Below, in pieces: positions 7,894-15,911 of a stretch of DNA of 30,923 bases. The DNA is taken from positions 1 through 30,923 of the forward strand of contig DATGUN010000001.1 of the NCBI GenBank assembly GCA_035301285.1, given 5' to 3'. How positions within the stretch are numbered: position 1 is the stretch's first letter; every line of letters starts with the position of its first letter. This DNA comes from DATGUN01 sp035301285. Its GTDB lineage: Bacteria > Bacillota > Bacilli > Bacillales > Amphibacillaceae. Below the pieces are notes generated by a model. It did no database searches and had not been told where the DNA came from. It saw only the letters and a program-made list of their open reading frames with translations. The position numbers and the translations under genes were made by a program.

Positions 7894-8119
7894 GTCCTTC
7901 AACCAGAAAGTTGCACATATACAGTGAAAAGCCCCGTTCGCTTCAAGGTATATGCTTGCTTCTTGGGTGGTTTACACGATGTAAACACTCTCCAGAGCTG
8001 CGTCCCACAAAAGTCTTTTTACCTGAGAGATTCACAATGAATTGTTTGCTCCTTCGGCGATATTTAAAGGTATTCATTCCATGAACTCATGAATACAATC
8101 TTTTAAATATACTCTCCCT
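7890..8119 (-). promoter_or_regulatory. Tandem glycine riboswitch (gcvT motif, two aptamers)
   Basis: Reading the minus strand from 8119: GGGAGAG opens aptamer 1, followed by GCCGAAGGAGCAAAC and AATCTCTCAGGTAAAAAGAC, then GGGACGCAGCTCTGGAGAGTG, which closes aptamer 1 and opens aptamer 2. Aptamer 2 has ACCACCCAAGAAGCAAGC, GCGAACGGGGC and CTTTCTGGTTGAAGGACAG. These are the standard conserved blocks of the two-aptamer glycine riboswitch. The terminator after it and gcvT 76 bases downstream support control of the glycine cleavage operon by transcription termination, normally an ON switch. In aptamer 2 CCCAAGAAGC replaces the usual CCGAAGAAGC, a small departure. Confidence 0.93.
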
Positions 8120-8158
8120 TTGTGTTCATTCGCTTCATAATGAAATGACATCTATTTG

Positions 8159-8213
8159 GTTATACTATGTATTGCATGAGCACCAACATACTTTGCTCAC
8201 TTACAGTATACCA
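8159..8213 (-). promoter_or_regulatory. Possible promoter(s) of the gcv operon
   Basis: There are two candidates on the minus strand: TTGGTG (8181-8186) with TATAAC (8159-8164) at 16 bases, and an extended -10 TGGTATACT (8205-8213) without a clear -35. Either would start a transcript upstream of the riboswitch at 8119. I could not choose between them. A plus-strand promoter for yqhH must also lie between here and 8280 but was not clear. Confidence 0.4.
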
Positions 8214-8291
8214 TACTTCATACCCTATTAATAGCACATTTCCTAACATTGTATCAAAAATATAAATCATCTATTTAAAAGGATGTTGACC

Positions 8292-9962
8292 ATGAATGAA
8301 AACAAGCCGAAATTATATAATGATGACGATTTTATTGATGAACTTCAGTCCCGGGTTGAATCTGACGGTCCCTTTTCAGATTGGAATTTGTTTCAAATGG
8401 CATATGAGACAGAGAAAACAACAATGACACCAGAGTTTGATGGATTAAAAGCACTTGATCATTTACCGAATATGTCTTTTTTAGAACATCAAATCGACTG
8501 TTGCAAACAGGTATTGGAGGATATGAATGGTCGAGCGATTTTGGCCGATGAAGTCGGACTCGGTAAAACGATTGAAGCCGGATTGATCATGAAGGAATAT
8601 ATGATCCGTGGGTTAGCCAAAAAAATATTGATCTTGGTTCCGGCCTCCCTTGTTTCACAATGGCGTGATGAATTAAATGAAAAGTTTTACATACCAGCCA
8701 TCACCAAGCCAAAAAGGGATCAGGATGCTTGGGAATATTATGATATTCTCATTTCTTCAATTGATACGGCGAAACGGTCCCCAAACAAGGAAAAGATATT
8801 GAATATCGACTATGACCTCCTTCTTATAGATGAAGCACATAAATTAAAAAACCGTAAAACACAGAATTATTCGTTTGTCAGGCAGATTACAAAGAAATAC
8901 TGTTTACTTTTGACCGCTACCCCTGTCCAAAATCGTCTGATGGAAATATTCAACCTCGTTGCTATTTTAAAACCGGGTCATCTGGGAAATTATGAAGCGT
9001 TTTTGGATACGTATGGCAATAATCGTAAGCAAATTAAACAGGACACATATTTAAAACAACTAATTCAAAAAGTGATGATTCGGAATACACGTGAGGATAC
9101 AACATTAAATAATGCCAAGCGACGTATTGAAACAATTTGGATTGATATGAAACAAGAAGAGCGAAAAATTTATGATCAAGTGGATAGCATGAGTGGTATG
9201 TTACCGACATTCACAAAAATAACACTGTTGCGTGAGTTCTGTTCATCGAGAGAAGCTTGCTACTTGTCATTAAAGAAAATGCATTTTTCGGATGACGCCA
9301 AAACATTTGCAGATGCCATATTGGAACAGATAGAACAACTTCCACAGCACTCCAAAGCGGAAAAAATGCTTGATGTCATCAAAAAAATCGGTGATGAGAA
9401 AATAATCGTTTTCACTGAATACAGGGCTACTCAGTTGTATCTGCAGTGGTTCCTGCAAGAACATGGCATCACAAGTGTGCCCTATCGTGGAGGATTTAAA
9501 AGCTCCCGAAAGGATTGGATGCGGCATCTATTTGAAAATCATGCCCAAGTATTGATAGCAACCGAAGCTGGTGGAGAAGGCATCAATCTACAGTTCTGCA
9601 ATCATCTCATCAACTATGATCTCCCGTGGAATCCAATGCGTCTTGAACAAAGAATCGGTCGCATACATCGTTTCGGTCAGAACAAAGATGTTTTCATATA
9701 CAATATATCTATCAAAAATACGTTTGAAGAGCATATCATGACTCTCCTTTATGAAAAAATAGCAATGTTTGAAAATGTCATCGGAAATTTGGATGATATT
9801 CTCTCCGAATTGCACCTAACTGATATGGAAACAGAAATGAACCGTATTTTTTCGGAATCAAGTTCACAAGGGGAAATAAAAGTGAAGATGAACAATTTAA
9901 CGTCTGTCATTCAAAACGCCCATAATCGTATCGACAAAGAGGATGAATCATATGGCAATTAA
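8292..9962 (+). CDS. yqhH: SNF2-family DEAD/DEAH-box helicase-like ATPase (YqhH type)
   Basis: This is a 556-residue SNF2/RapA-like ATPase. The motifs in order are DEVGLGKTIEAG (Walker A, Lys92), LLIDEAHKLKN (DEAH, about 180-183), LLLTATPVQN (motif III), IIVFTEYRATQ, EAGGEGINLQFC (motif V) and QRIGRIHRFGQ (motif VI). Such proteins translocate on double-stranded DNA to displace proteins such as RNA polymerase; the exact target of YqhH is not known to me. I chose the second ATG (8292) because AAAAGG (8277-8282) is about 9 bases upstream of it and directly abuts the earlier ATG at 8283. It is divergent from gcvT and overlaps yqhG by 11 bases, so the pair is one operon. Confidence 0.92.
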   Translation: MNENKPKLYNDDDFIDELQSRVESDGPFSDWNLFQMAYETEKTTMTPEFDGLKALDHLPNMSFLEHQIDCCKQVLEDMNGRAILADEVGLGKTIEAGLIMKEYMIRGLAKKILILVPASLVSQWRDELNEKFYIPAITKPKRDQDAWEYYDILISSIDTAKRSPNKEKILNIDYDLLLIDEAHKLKNRKTQNYSFVRQITKKYCLLLTATPVQNRLMEIFNLVAILKPGHLGNYEAFLDTYGNNRKQIKQDTYLKQLIQKVMIRNTREDTTLNNAKRRIETIWIDMKQEERKIYDQVDSMSGMLPTFTKITLLREFCSSREACYLSLKKMHFSDDAKTFADAILEQIEQLPQHSKAEKMLDVIKKIGDEKIIVFTEYRATQLYLQWFLQEHGITSVPYRGGFKSSRKDWMRHLFENHAQVLIATEAGGEGINLQFCNHLINYDLPWNPMRLEQRIGRIHRFGQNKDVFIYNISIKNTFEEHIMTLLYEKIAMFENVIGNLDDILSELHLTDMETEMNRIFSESSSQGEIKVKMNNLTSVIQNAHNRIDKEDESYGN

Positions 9963-10728
9963 AGACTTGAATACTTTTTTATACACCTATTTTTCCTCGC
10001 ACCACTGTGTTGTCGAACATGAAACGAAAGGTATTTTACATGTTCGACTGACTGAAGAGATGGATAAGCAATTGATGAATCGTCCTTTTTATTGGCATTA
10101 TATCAAACAAATGGGTAGAGTCGGCGAACCGATGCAACTTACATTCATAACCGATCTAGAAAAAGCGGATCACGAAGGTGAAGTGATTCATTTTGGAAGC
10201 CCTCGTCTGCAACAAATCATGGAACATCTAAAGATGAATGAACGTTATACAAAATTATTCGAGCAGGTTGAGGCAACAAGTCAAACACCATTATATCCAT
10301 GGCTTGTCATCAACATGAAGATAAGCTATCAGGGAAAGCAAAAAAAAGATGAACTCTTTTCAGTGGGATTGCATTTAATGAATGGCGGCATGCAACTCGA
10401 TATGATGGAGACATTAAAAGAATATCCCTTACAGAAAGGAATCAGTGATTATTGCTATACGTTATCTCCAATTATTAAGCCTAAAAGTGGATTGAAACGG
10501 ATAGAAGCTGTTCTCGAAGATTATATTGAGGGACAATCCCATGAGTGGGCGCTTTTTTCTAAGTCTGCTTTAGATGAAGAGATTCAGCTTCTTGAACATT
10601 TTTATGAGAACCAGGAAGATACGGATATGAATTATAAACAAAAAGAAATAGATGAATTAATCGAACGTTACGAACCAACCATAACCATGCAAGTCATTAA
10701 TGGCGGCATTTTTTATTTACAGCACTAA
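9952..10728 (+). CDS. yqhG: YqhG-family protein of unknown function
   Basis: This is a 258-residue soluble protein with no signal peptide or membrane segment. The start at 9952 is chosen because AGAGG ends 9 bases upstream; the earlier ATG at 9943 touches that site. It overlaps the end of the helicase gene by 11 bases, implying translational coupling and a shared role with YqhH. The protein is rich in aromatic and charged residues (FYWHYIKQMGRVGEPMQL, YPWLVINMKISYQGK), and I recognise no catalytic motif. The identification rests on the position next to yqhH and on resemblance to the Bacillus YqhG family from memory. Confidence 0.82.
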   Translation: MAIKDLNTFLYTYFSSHHCVVEHETKGILHVRLTEEMDKQLMNRPFYWHYIKQMGRVGEPMQLTFITDLEKADHEGEVIHFGSPRLQQIMEHLKMNERYTKLFEQVEATSQTPLYPWLVINMKISYQGKQKKDELFSVGLHLMNGGMQLDMMETLKEYPLQKGISDYCYTLSPIIKPKSGLKRIEAVLEDYIEGQSHEWALFSKSALDEEIQLLEHFYENQEDTDMNYKQKEIDELIERYEPTITMQVINGGIFYLQH

Positions 10729-10767
10729 GCTGATGGGCGGTCTGAACCCATCAGCTTGGTTTTTTTA
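10727..10767. terminator. Terminator after yqhG, overlapping the end of yqzE
   Basis: AAGCTGATGGG (10727-10737) pairs with CCCATCAGCTT (10747-10757), then GGTTTTTTT on the plus strand. The left arm begins within the yqhG stop codon, and the yqzE stop codon (10751-10753, minus strand) is inside the right arm. Confidence 0.87.
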
Positions 10768-10924
10768 AGAATTTCAACATAAATGGTATGATGCCGAACC
10801 ATTGATTTCGGTATACGGGGGTATTATATTTGCTTTCTTTATACTGACTTTTTTCTGATTTTGTCATATTGACATATTCCATACTTTTTTCTGTTAAATA
10901 TTGGACATATTCTAAACCAGTCAT
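10751..10924 (-). CDS. yqzE: YqzE family small protein
   Basis: This is a 57-residue basic, aromatic-rich protein (MTGLEYVQYLTEKSMEYVNM at the N-terminus, then basic, Lys- and Tyr-rich, ending WFGIIPFMLKFLKKPS). It is of the YqzE type that sits beside the comG operon in Bacillaceae; its function is unknown. The C-terminal WFGIIPFMLKF stretch is hydrophobic but short, so a peripheral membrane contact is possible. The start at 10924 is chosen because AGGAGG lies 8 bases upstream; a GTG three codons earlier overlaps that site. Its stop codon falls in the terminator stem shared with yqhG. Confidence 0.8.
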   Translation of the reverse strand: MTGLEYVQYLTEKSMEYVNMTKSEKSQYKESKYNTPVYRNQWFGIIPFMLKFLKKPS

Positions 10925-10975
10925 ATGAATCACCTCCTAGGATCAGTGTCCCCTGTTGAAATGTATGCTATTCAT

Positions 10976-11479
10976 TTACGTTAGGCGTTTGCTGAGCAGA
11001 TATATGTCACGACTGATGGCTTGAGGCGTGCGGTTGTTTGTTTGAATTGTGAAATCAGAAGCTTTTATATACATTTGTTCACGTCGACTGAATAACTCCT
11101 TTTGTCTTTCTCGGTCGGTGTTCCACAGAGGTCTTGACGTATCATTTTTTAAGCGTTTTTCAATTGTTTTAAAAGAAGCTTGTAAAAATACAATATATCC
11201 GGTATACTTCATGTACTCGATATTTTTTTGTTTTTCTACAATACCACCCCCTGTCGCCACCACTGTTCCATATCCATCAATACTATATAAAATCCCTGTT
11301 TCCAGATTGCGAAAAATTTTCTCACCATGTAAATTCATGATATCCGAAATGCTTTTTCTGTATCTCTCTTCCATTTGCACATCCATATCAAAAAGTTTGT
11401 ATTTAAAAACATCTCTCATCGATTTACCAATTGTACTTTTGCCACTTCCCATAAAACCAATCAAATATATGTGATCCAA
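10976..11479 (-). CDS. aroK: Shikimate kinase
   Basis: This is a 167-residue P-loop kinase that phosphorylates shikimate on the 3-hydroxyl in the chorismate pathway. It has Walker A GFMGSGKSTIG at the N-terminus, FDMDVQMEE with the shikimate-binding Asp, FRNLETG with the shikimate-binding Arg, ATGGGIV, and the lid NDTSRPLW. I chose a TTG start at 11479 because AAAGGAGT is 6-7 bases upstream; the ATG 21 bases earlier lies before that site and would add MLKGVIT. It lies between yqzE and comG and is divergent from comGA with about 77 bases between the starts. In B. subtilis the enzyme is called AroI, encoded elsewhere as I recall. Confidence 0.92.
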   Translation of the reverse strand: MDHIYLIGFMGSGKSTIGKSMRDVFKYKLFDMDVQMEERYRKSISDIMNLHGEKIFRNLETGILYSIDGYGTVVATGGGIVEKQKNIEYMKYTGYIVFLQASFKTIEKRLKNDTSRPLWNTDRERQKELFSRREQMYIKASDFTIQTNNRTPQAISRDIYLLSKRLT

Positions 11480-11556
11480 AGTGATTACTCCTTTCAACAT
11501 GTTTCATCAATTCATTTTTTAAAATCATTCATGTATCATATTAAGGAGGATAACCA

Positions 11557-12564
11557 TTGACCCCCGCATCATCTCTATCGCAAAACATCCTTCAGGAAGC
11601 GTACCGTGCATCTGCCTCAGATATCCACTTTTTCCCTTATGCAAATCAAACTTCTATTTATTTTCGCGTTTTGGGGGAACGTATTTTTCATCGAAATATC
11701 ACCTATTCCGAATACCAATTGTTGTTAACTTATTATAAGTTTACATCAGGCATGGATATTGGTGAAATCAGGAAACCGCAAAACGGCATCATTTCAGAAA
11801 TAATCGATCATATGAATGTCTCAGTTCGACTTTCTACACTTCCAGTTTACCATATGGAAAGTTTAGCAATCCGTATATTGCCTCAAAATGAATCAGATTC
11901 CCTCGATTCTTTATTTTTGTTCGATGTACAACGACGTCACATTCAAAAGTTCTTGAATTACCGTAATGGGATAATTCTTCTTACCGGGCCAACCGGAAGT
12001 GGGAAAACGACAACATTATATGCATTGTTAAGGGATGTCGTCAGTCATAAATCATTACAAGCCATTACATTGGAAGACCCTGTTGAAAAAGAATTAGCCG
12101 ATATATTGCAGGTGGAGGTGAATGAGCGAGCTGGAATAACTTATCATACTGGATTGAAAGCAGCATTACGACATGACCCTGATCTCATCATGGTGGGTGA
12201 AATACGTGACAGGAAAACCGCGCAGTTTGCCTTTGAGGCGGCCTTGACTGGACACCTTATCATCAGCACGATACATGCCAAGAATACTTTTGAAACAATT
12301 CCGCGACTCCTTGATTTGGGGGTGAATAAAGAATATATCCATCAAACTTTAGTCACTGTCATGGCCCTTGAACTATTACCGATTATCCAACATGAGCACA
12401 TCAATAGGCGGGCTGCAATCGTTGAATTGTTGGAGGGTGATATACTCAAACAATGGATTCAGGGAAAAAATGTCAGTCACCAACATCATAACCAATCATT
12501 CCATCATTTACGAAAGAAGGCTTATGCATATGGTTTTATTGCAGATCAGAGCTATTTTTCATAA
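11557..12564 (+). CDS. comGA: Competence pseudopilus assembly ATPase ComGA
   Basis: This is a 335-residue secretion ATPase of the PulE/PilB/GspE family that powers assembly of the DNA-uptake pseudopilus at the inner face of the membrane. Motifs are Walker A GPTGSGKTTT (144-153), the Asp box LEDPVE, Walker B DPDLIMVGEIRD (207-218) and the His box GHLIISTIHAKN. The four-cysteine zinc motif of PilB proteins is absent, as in other ComGA. It is slightly shorter than the B. subtilis protein. The start is TTG with AAGGAGG 9 bases upstream. It is the first gene of comGA-GG. I looked for ComK AT boxes (AAAA-N5-TTTT) upstream and saw no clear pair. Confidence 0.95.
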   Translation: MTPASSLSQNILQEAYRASASDIHFFPYANQTSIYFRVLGERIFHRNITYSEYQLLLTYYKFTSGMDIGEIRKPQNGIISEIIDHMNVSVRLSTLPVYHMESLAIRILPQNESDSLDSLFLFDVQRRHIQKFLNYRNGIILLTGPTGSGKTTTLYALLRDVVSHKSLQAITLEDPVEKELADILQVEVNERAGITYHTGLKAALRHDPDLIMVGEIRDRKTAQFAFEAALTGHLIISTIHAKNTFETIPRLLDLGVNKEYIHQTLVTVMALELLPIIQHEHINRRAAIVELLEGDILKQWIQGKNVSHQHHNQSFHHLRKKAYAYGFIADQSYFS

Positions 12565-13585
12565 ACGAAAAAAACAATTGACGACCGATTTACAGCTTCG
12601 ATTCCTTAAAAGGCTCACAAGGCTTTTGGGTAATGGATATCCATTAATTGAAGCACTTGAAATTATAGGATGGGATAAACAATTAATATCAACATCACGG
12701 CATGTCAGCAATGATTTAAGAGCAGGCTATGCCCTCGATGAATCATTGGACGAAAACGGGTTCCATCACACCATTACCGCATATCTTTATATTGTACGCG
12801 TGAATGGCAACCTGGAGGAAAGTCTTTCTAATTGTATTGAGATGTATGAACAACGATTGGTACACATAAAGAAATTTCAACAAACTGCACGGTATCCGCT
12901 CGTTTTATTCTTCATATTCCTGTTTTTAATGTATTTCATCCAAAAATCGGTCCTCCCTTCTTTTCAAAATCTTTTCCAGGATAACCAAACAACATCGACG
13001 ATGATTTCCGCGTCTGTTTCCGTCATTAATATCTTTAAAGTATTTCTGGTAATATCGGCTGTTATATCAATCGTTATTTATTTTTCGCGGACTTATTTAA
13101 AGAAGAAAGTTTCCATCGAAAGACAAATTCTCATTTACTCCAAAATACCCATACTGCGGAAGTTCCTCACAATTCAAACTTCATTTCTTTTTGCGACACA
13201 TGTCAGTTCCTTGTTAAAGACAGGTTTACCATTGAAAGAGATTTTAGAACATATCCAACATCAAACAAAATTGCGGATTATTTCCTATTATGCTGCATTG
13301 ATGATTGGTGAATTATTGGAAGGTAAACATATTACCGGACTGCTCAGTCGTTTGAAACTGATTGATAAACAGCTGGCCATCATTTTTGAAAAAAATTCGG
13401 ATACTCACGCTTTGGAAAAAGATTTATCCACTTATGCCGAACTCTCAACGGAATTTTTGAACCGTAAGATAACAAAAATCATTATGTTGATTCAGCCCGT
13501 CTTTTTTATCATTTTGGCAGGCTTCATCGTGTTTATATATTTGACCTTGATGTGGCCGATGTTCCAATTATTAAAAACAATTTAA
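12530..13585 (+). CDS. comGB: Competence pseudopilus inner-membrane platform ComGB
   Basis: ComGB is the GspF/PilC-like polytopic membrane protein on which the pseudopilus is built. The call uses the ATG at 12530 (351 residues), which follows AAGAAGG by 9 bases; the frame is open back to 12368 but that part lies inside comGA. Two GspF-type repeats are visible, each starting with a cytoplasmic helical part (LQLRFLKRLTRLLGNGYPLIEALE and SFLFATHVSSLLKTGLPLKEIL, cited in part), with membrane segments near LVLFFIFLFLMYFI, VFLVISAVISIVIYF and the C-terminal FFIILAGFIVFIYLTLMWPMF. It overlaps comGA by 35 bases. Confidence 0.93.
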   Translation: MVLLQIRAIFHKRKKQLTTDLQLRFLKRLTRLLGNGYPLIEALEIIGWDKQLISTSRHVSNDLRAGYALDESLDENGFHHTITAYLYIVRVNGNLEESLSNCIEMYEQRLVHIKKFQQTARYPLVLFFIFLFLMYFIQKSVLPSFQNLFQDNQTTSTMISASVSVINIFKVFLVISAVISIVIYFSRTYLKKKVSIERQILIYSKIPILRKFLTIQTSFLFATHVSSLLKTGLPLKEILEHIQHQTKLRIISYYAALMIGELLEGKHITGLLSRLKLIDKQLAIIFEKNSDTHALEKDLSTYAELSTEFLNRKITKIIMLIQPVFFIILAGFIVFIYLTLMWPMFQLLKTI

Positions 13586-13598
13586 AGGAGAATGATCC

Positions 13599-13901
13599 AT
13601 GTTTAAGAAAGAAAGTGGTTTTACATTAATTGAAATGCTGATTGTCCTGACCATCATATCGCTATTGATCATCCTGATTATCCCGAATGTGAGCTCAAAA
13701 AATGATTCCATCAACGAAAAAGGATGTGAAGCATTAGTAGAAGTTGTCCAGACCCAAGCAGGTGCATATTACCTTGATAATGGTGAATACCCAAGTATGA
13801 GTGATTTGGAAAGTAGCAATTATATAACCGAAGGACAAACCAAGTGTAAAAATGGTCAATCAATCAACATTGATGGTAATGGAAACGTTACGGCTGAATA
13901 A
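13599..13901 (+). CDS. comGC: Major competence pseudopilin ComGC
   Basis: This is the main subunit of the transformation pseudopilus, 100 residues. The type IV prepilin signal is KKESG^FTLIEMLIVLTIISLL, cut after Gly7 by the prepilin peptidase ComC (not in the window) and N-methylated at Phe; Glu5 of the mature protein is present. Cys43 and Cys83 are placed for the disulfide formed by BdbCD in ComGC. The ATG has AAAGGAG 8 bases upstream, 13 bases after comGB. The stop codon shares a base with the comGD start (TAATG). Confidence 0.96.
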   Translation: MFKKESGFTLIEMLIVLTIISLLIILIIPNVSSKNDSINEKGCEALVEVVQTQAGAYYLDNGEYPSMSDLESSNYITEGQTKCKNGQSINIDGNGNVTAE

Positions 13902-14341
13902 TGCTACAGAACAGAAATGGTGCAGATGGTTTTACACTCATTGAACTGTTACTTGTCTTAAGTATATCAGGCGTCATGCTATTACTTGTTATCCCTTTCA
14001 ATCAGCTGTTTTTTGAAAAACAAAAAGAAAGGCAATTCATTAATGTATTCTCTTCTGATATCCTCTTTATGCAAGAACATTCTCGGATGGCATCCGGAGA
14101 AATACGATTCAGATATGTAAAGCAAGACCAAAAATACAAAATATATCAAGACGATGGTCATCCGCTGATTGAAAGAGATCTTCCTGACGATTGGGAGCTG
14201 AAAATGCGGACATATGATATTAAATTTTCAAGAAGTGGAGCTAATAGCGATCTTGGCAACATTATTTTGAAAACGAACCAAAATCAATATAAATTCATTT
14301 TTTCATTGGGCAAAGGAAGGTTTCGAATTGAAAAAAATTAA
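13901..14341 (+). CDS. comGD: Minor competence pseudopilin ComGD
   Basis: This is a 146-residue prepilin with NGADG^FTLIELLLVLSISGVMLLLVI, including Glu5 of the mature form, followed by a GspH-like beta-rich domain with no cysteines seen. It is exported and processed by ComC, and is needed with the other minor pseudopilins for pseudopilus formation and DNA binding. Its ATG overlaps the comGC stop by one base and its last codons overlap the comGE start by 14 bases. Confidence 0.92.
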   Translation: MLQNRNGADGFTLIELLLVLSISGVMLLLVIPFNQLFFEKQKERQFINVFSSDILFMQEHSRMASGEIRFRYVKQDQKYKIYQDDGHPLIERDLPDDWELKMRTYDIKFSRSGANSDLGNIILKTNQNQYKFIFSLGKGRFRIEKN

Positions 14342-14666
14342 TGGTTTTTCATTTATAGAATCATTGGTGGCATTCAGTGTTGTGGTGGTACTCGTCTTTA
14401 CAACGCTTCCCATCATCTCATTATTGCGTCAGGAAGAAACAATACTGAGTGATAGACGTTATATTTCGAATCGATTGCATGATGAATTACAGACCTTCTT
14501 ATGGGGATCGGGTCCACTTCCCTCCCCTACGGCTGAGACAATCCGGTCAAACCGTGTAACATTTACATTCACAAAAGAAAATGGATATATCAAAGGATGC
14601 AGCGAGTGGAACAATATAAAGGACAGAGCAGAAAAGGTGTGTTTGTATGGTGTTGAAGAAAAATGA
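14328..14666 (+). CDS. comGE: Minor competence pseudopilin ComGE
   Basis: This is a 112-residue prepilin-like protein with KKING^FSFIESLVAFSVVVVLVF; Glu5 is kept. The start is TTG at 14328, with GGAAGG 7 bases upstream inside comGD. The rest is a short extracytoplasmic domain with two cysteines (KGCSEW and KVCLYG) that could form a disulfide. The assignment is by order in the comG operon and by the N-terminal signal, since the sequence of ComGE is poorly conserved. Confidence 0.85.
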   Translation: MKKINGFSFIESLVAFSVVVVLVFTTLPIISLLRQEETILSDRRYISNRLHDELQTFLWGSGPLPSPTAETIRSNRVTFTFTKENGYIKGCSEWNNIKDRAEKVCLYGVEEK

Positions 14667-15066
14667 ATCTGGGTTCACGCTATTATCAAATATGTTGGCG
14701 ATAGTGATTATCGGATTGATTCTTCCACTCTTAGCCGGTTTATATCAGGCAGCCGCAGATATGCCGTCTTATACCGAGGAAATTTCCATTCAGCAATTTT
14801 TTCAATTTCTGCGTGATGATCTAACCAAGACAGTATCGTGTCAGGTGAAAGACAACAAACTTGTAATGACTTTAAGCAATGACAAACAAACAAGGATTGA
14901 GCATTATGATACACTTATCCGCAGACAAGTGGATGGCAAAGGTCATGAAATATATTTACGGGATATTAAAAGTGTGTCGTTTGATACGTTATCATATGGG
15001 ATAAAAACAACCATCATTTCATCCAAAGGAGAAACGTATGTTAAAAATCTTGCCTGTTACCCATAA
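14647..15066 (+). CDS. comGF: Minor competence pseudopilin ComGF
   Basis: This is a 139-residue protein with a short leader KKNESG^FTLLSNMLAIVIIGLILPLLAG and one membrane helix. Position 5 after the cleavage Gly is Ser rather than the usual Glu, which is seen in some minor pseudopilins. The conserved ComGF traits EISIQQFFQFLRDDL and RIEHYDTLIRRQVDGKGHEIYL are present. Two cysteines (VSCQVKD and the near-terminal LACYP) are available for a disulfide. It overlaps comGE by 20 bases and comGG by 29 bases. Confidence 0.9.
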   Translation: MVLKKNESGFTLLSNMLAIVIIGLILPLLAGLYQAAADMPSYTEEISIQQFFQFLRDDLTKTVSCQVKDNKLVMTLSNDKQTRIEHYDTLIRRQVDGKGHEIYLRDIKSVSFDTLSYGIKTTIISSKGETYVKNLACYP

Positions 15067-15484
15067 CGAGAAAGGGTTTATTTTACCACTTGTCCTATTT
15101 ATAACGGCTATTGTGATGGTCATCGTTTTATCCGGCATTCAAATTTATAAAAATAATATACAGTTAACACATCATCATATACAGCAACTCAAAATCGAAA
15201 CGTTACTTCAGTCAGCCCTTACCCGATTCAAACAAGAATTGAAAAACGGAGACATCACTCTTCCGGGCTCATCTGATGAACTCTTATCGACATCTTATAC
15301 ATTTCCCGATGGACAAGTTGAAATCCATAGGCGAATGGTTGATAAAGAAAAAGAGGAAACTGAAGATACAGGCCCCCAAACGGATAAAGATTTATATCGA
15401 TTACGATGCGTTATAACAATGGAGGATCTTTCGTATTCATTTATCCATTTTGTGGCTCATTCTGAGAAAGATAAGGAAGGATAA
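15038..15484 (+). CDS. comGG: Minor competence pseudopilin-like protein ComGG
   Basis: This is the last gene of the comG operon, 148 residues. The N-terminus carries HNEKG^FILPLVLFITAIVMVIVL, a prepilin-like leader and membrane helix; there is Pro rather than Glu at position 5 of the mature part, as expected for the GspK-like subunit that caps the tip. A region of charged residues (DKEKEETEDTGPQTDKD) follows about residue 105. The ATG has GGAG 5-8 bases upstream. No clear terminator follows directly, so transcription may fade in the 139-base gap before yqgY. Confidence 0.87.
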   Translation: MLKILPVTHNEKGFILPLVLFITAIVMVIVLSGIQIYKNNIQLTHHHIQQLKIETLLQSALTRFKQELKNGDITLPGSSDELLSTSYTFPDGQVEIHRRMVDKEKEETEDTGPQTDKDLYRLRCVITMEDLSYSFIHFVAHSEKDKEG

Positions 15485-15562
15485 TTGCATTGATATGGGA
15501 AACAATGATAATATATATGTGCTTAGATATGCTAATGAATGTGTAAATGTTTATGACATTCA

Positions 15563-15591
15563 TTTACAATTGCAATAAGCTCGTTTATAAT
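15563..15591 (+). promoter_or_regulatory. SigA-type promoter of yqgY
   Basis: TTTACA (15563-15568) and TATAAT (15586-15591) are 17 bases apart, about 32 bases before the yqgY start and its AAGGAGG site. Confidence 0.78.
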
Positions 15592-15623
15592 ATAATTAAA
15601 ATGTTTCTTAAGGAGGGGAAAAC

Positions 15624-15860
15624 ATGGATCGGATGTTTCGTGTCCTCGCTTTTTGGACTGGTATATTTACAGTTATGTTTTACATAGGTGATATGAACTT
15701 ATTGGCCGTATTATTCTTAGTCCAAACAGTATTTTTCCTGACACTTGGTTGGCTAAAGCTATCAGAGCGAATGTATATGTATATGTTTTATGCGTATCTC
15801 ACTATCTTTATGGTAGGCTTCACATGGTATTCGGAATTTATATTAGTACCTGGTTTTTAA
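15624..15860 (+). CDS. yqgY: DUF2626 small membrane protein (YqgY type)
   Basis: This is a 78-residue hydrophobic protein with about three membrane segments: VLAFWTGIFTVMFYIG, LLAVLFLVQTVFFLTLGWL and MYMFYAYLTIFMVGFTWY. It matches the small DUF2626 family of Bacillaceae as I remember it; its function is unknown. The ATG follows AAGGAGGGG at good spacing, and the gene has its own promoter and a strong terminator, so it is probably well expressed as a single gene. Confidence 0.85.
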   Translation: MDRMFRVLAFWTGIFTVMFYIGDMNLLAVLFLVQTVFFLTLGWLKLSERMYMYMFYAYLTIFMVGFTWYSEFILVPGF

Positions 15861-15900
15861 ATAAAGAGCCCTGCATGATTAAAATGCAGGGCTCTTTATT
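15860..15900. terminator. Bidirectional terminator between yqgY and yqgX
   Basis: AATAAAGAGCCCTGCAT pairs perfectly with ATGCAGGGCTCTTTATT around GATTAAA. It overlaps the yqgY stop codon and sits 12 bases after the yqgX stop, serving both converging genes. Confidence 0.9.
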
Positions 15901-15911
15901 AATTTTGAACC

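Noticed and set aside
12368..12529. Longer comGB starting at 12368
   Set aside because: It would overlap comGA by almost 200 bases, without a ribosome binding site; the 12530 ATG has one.
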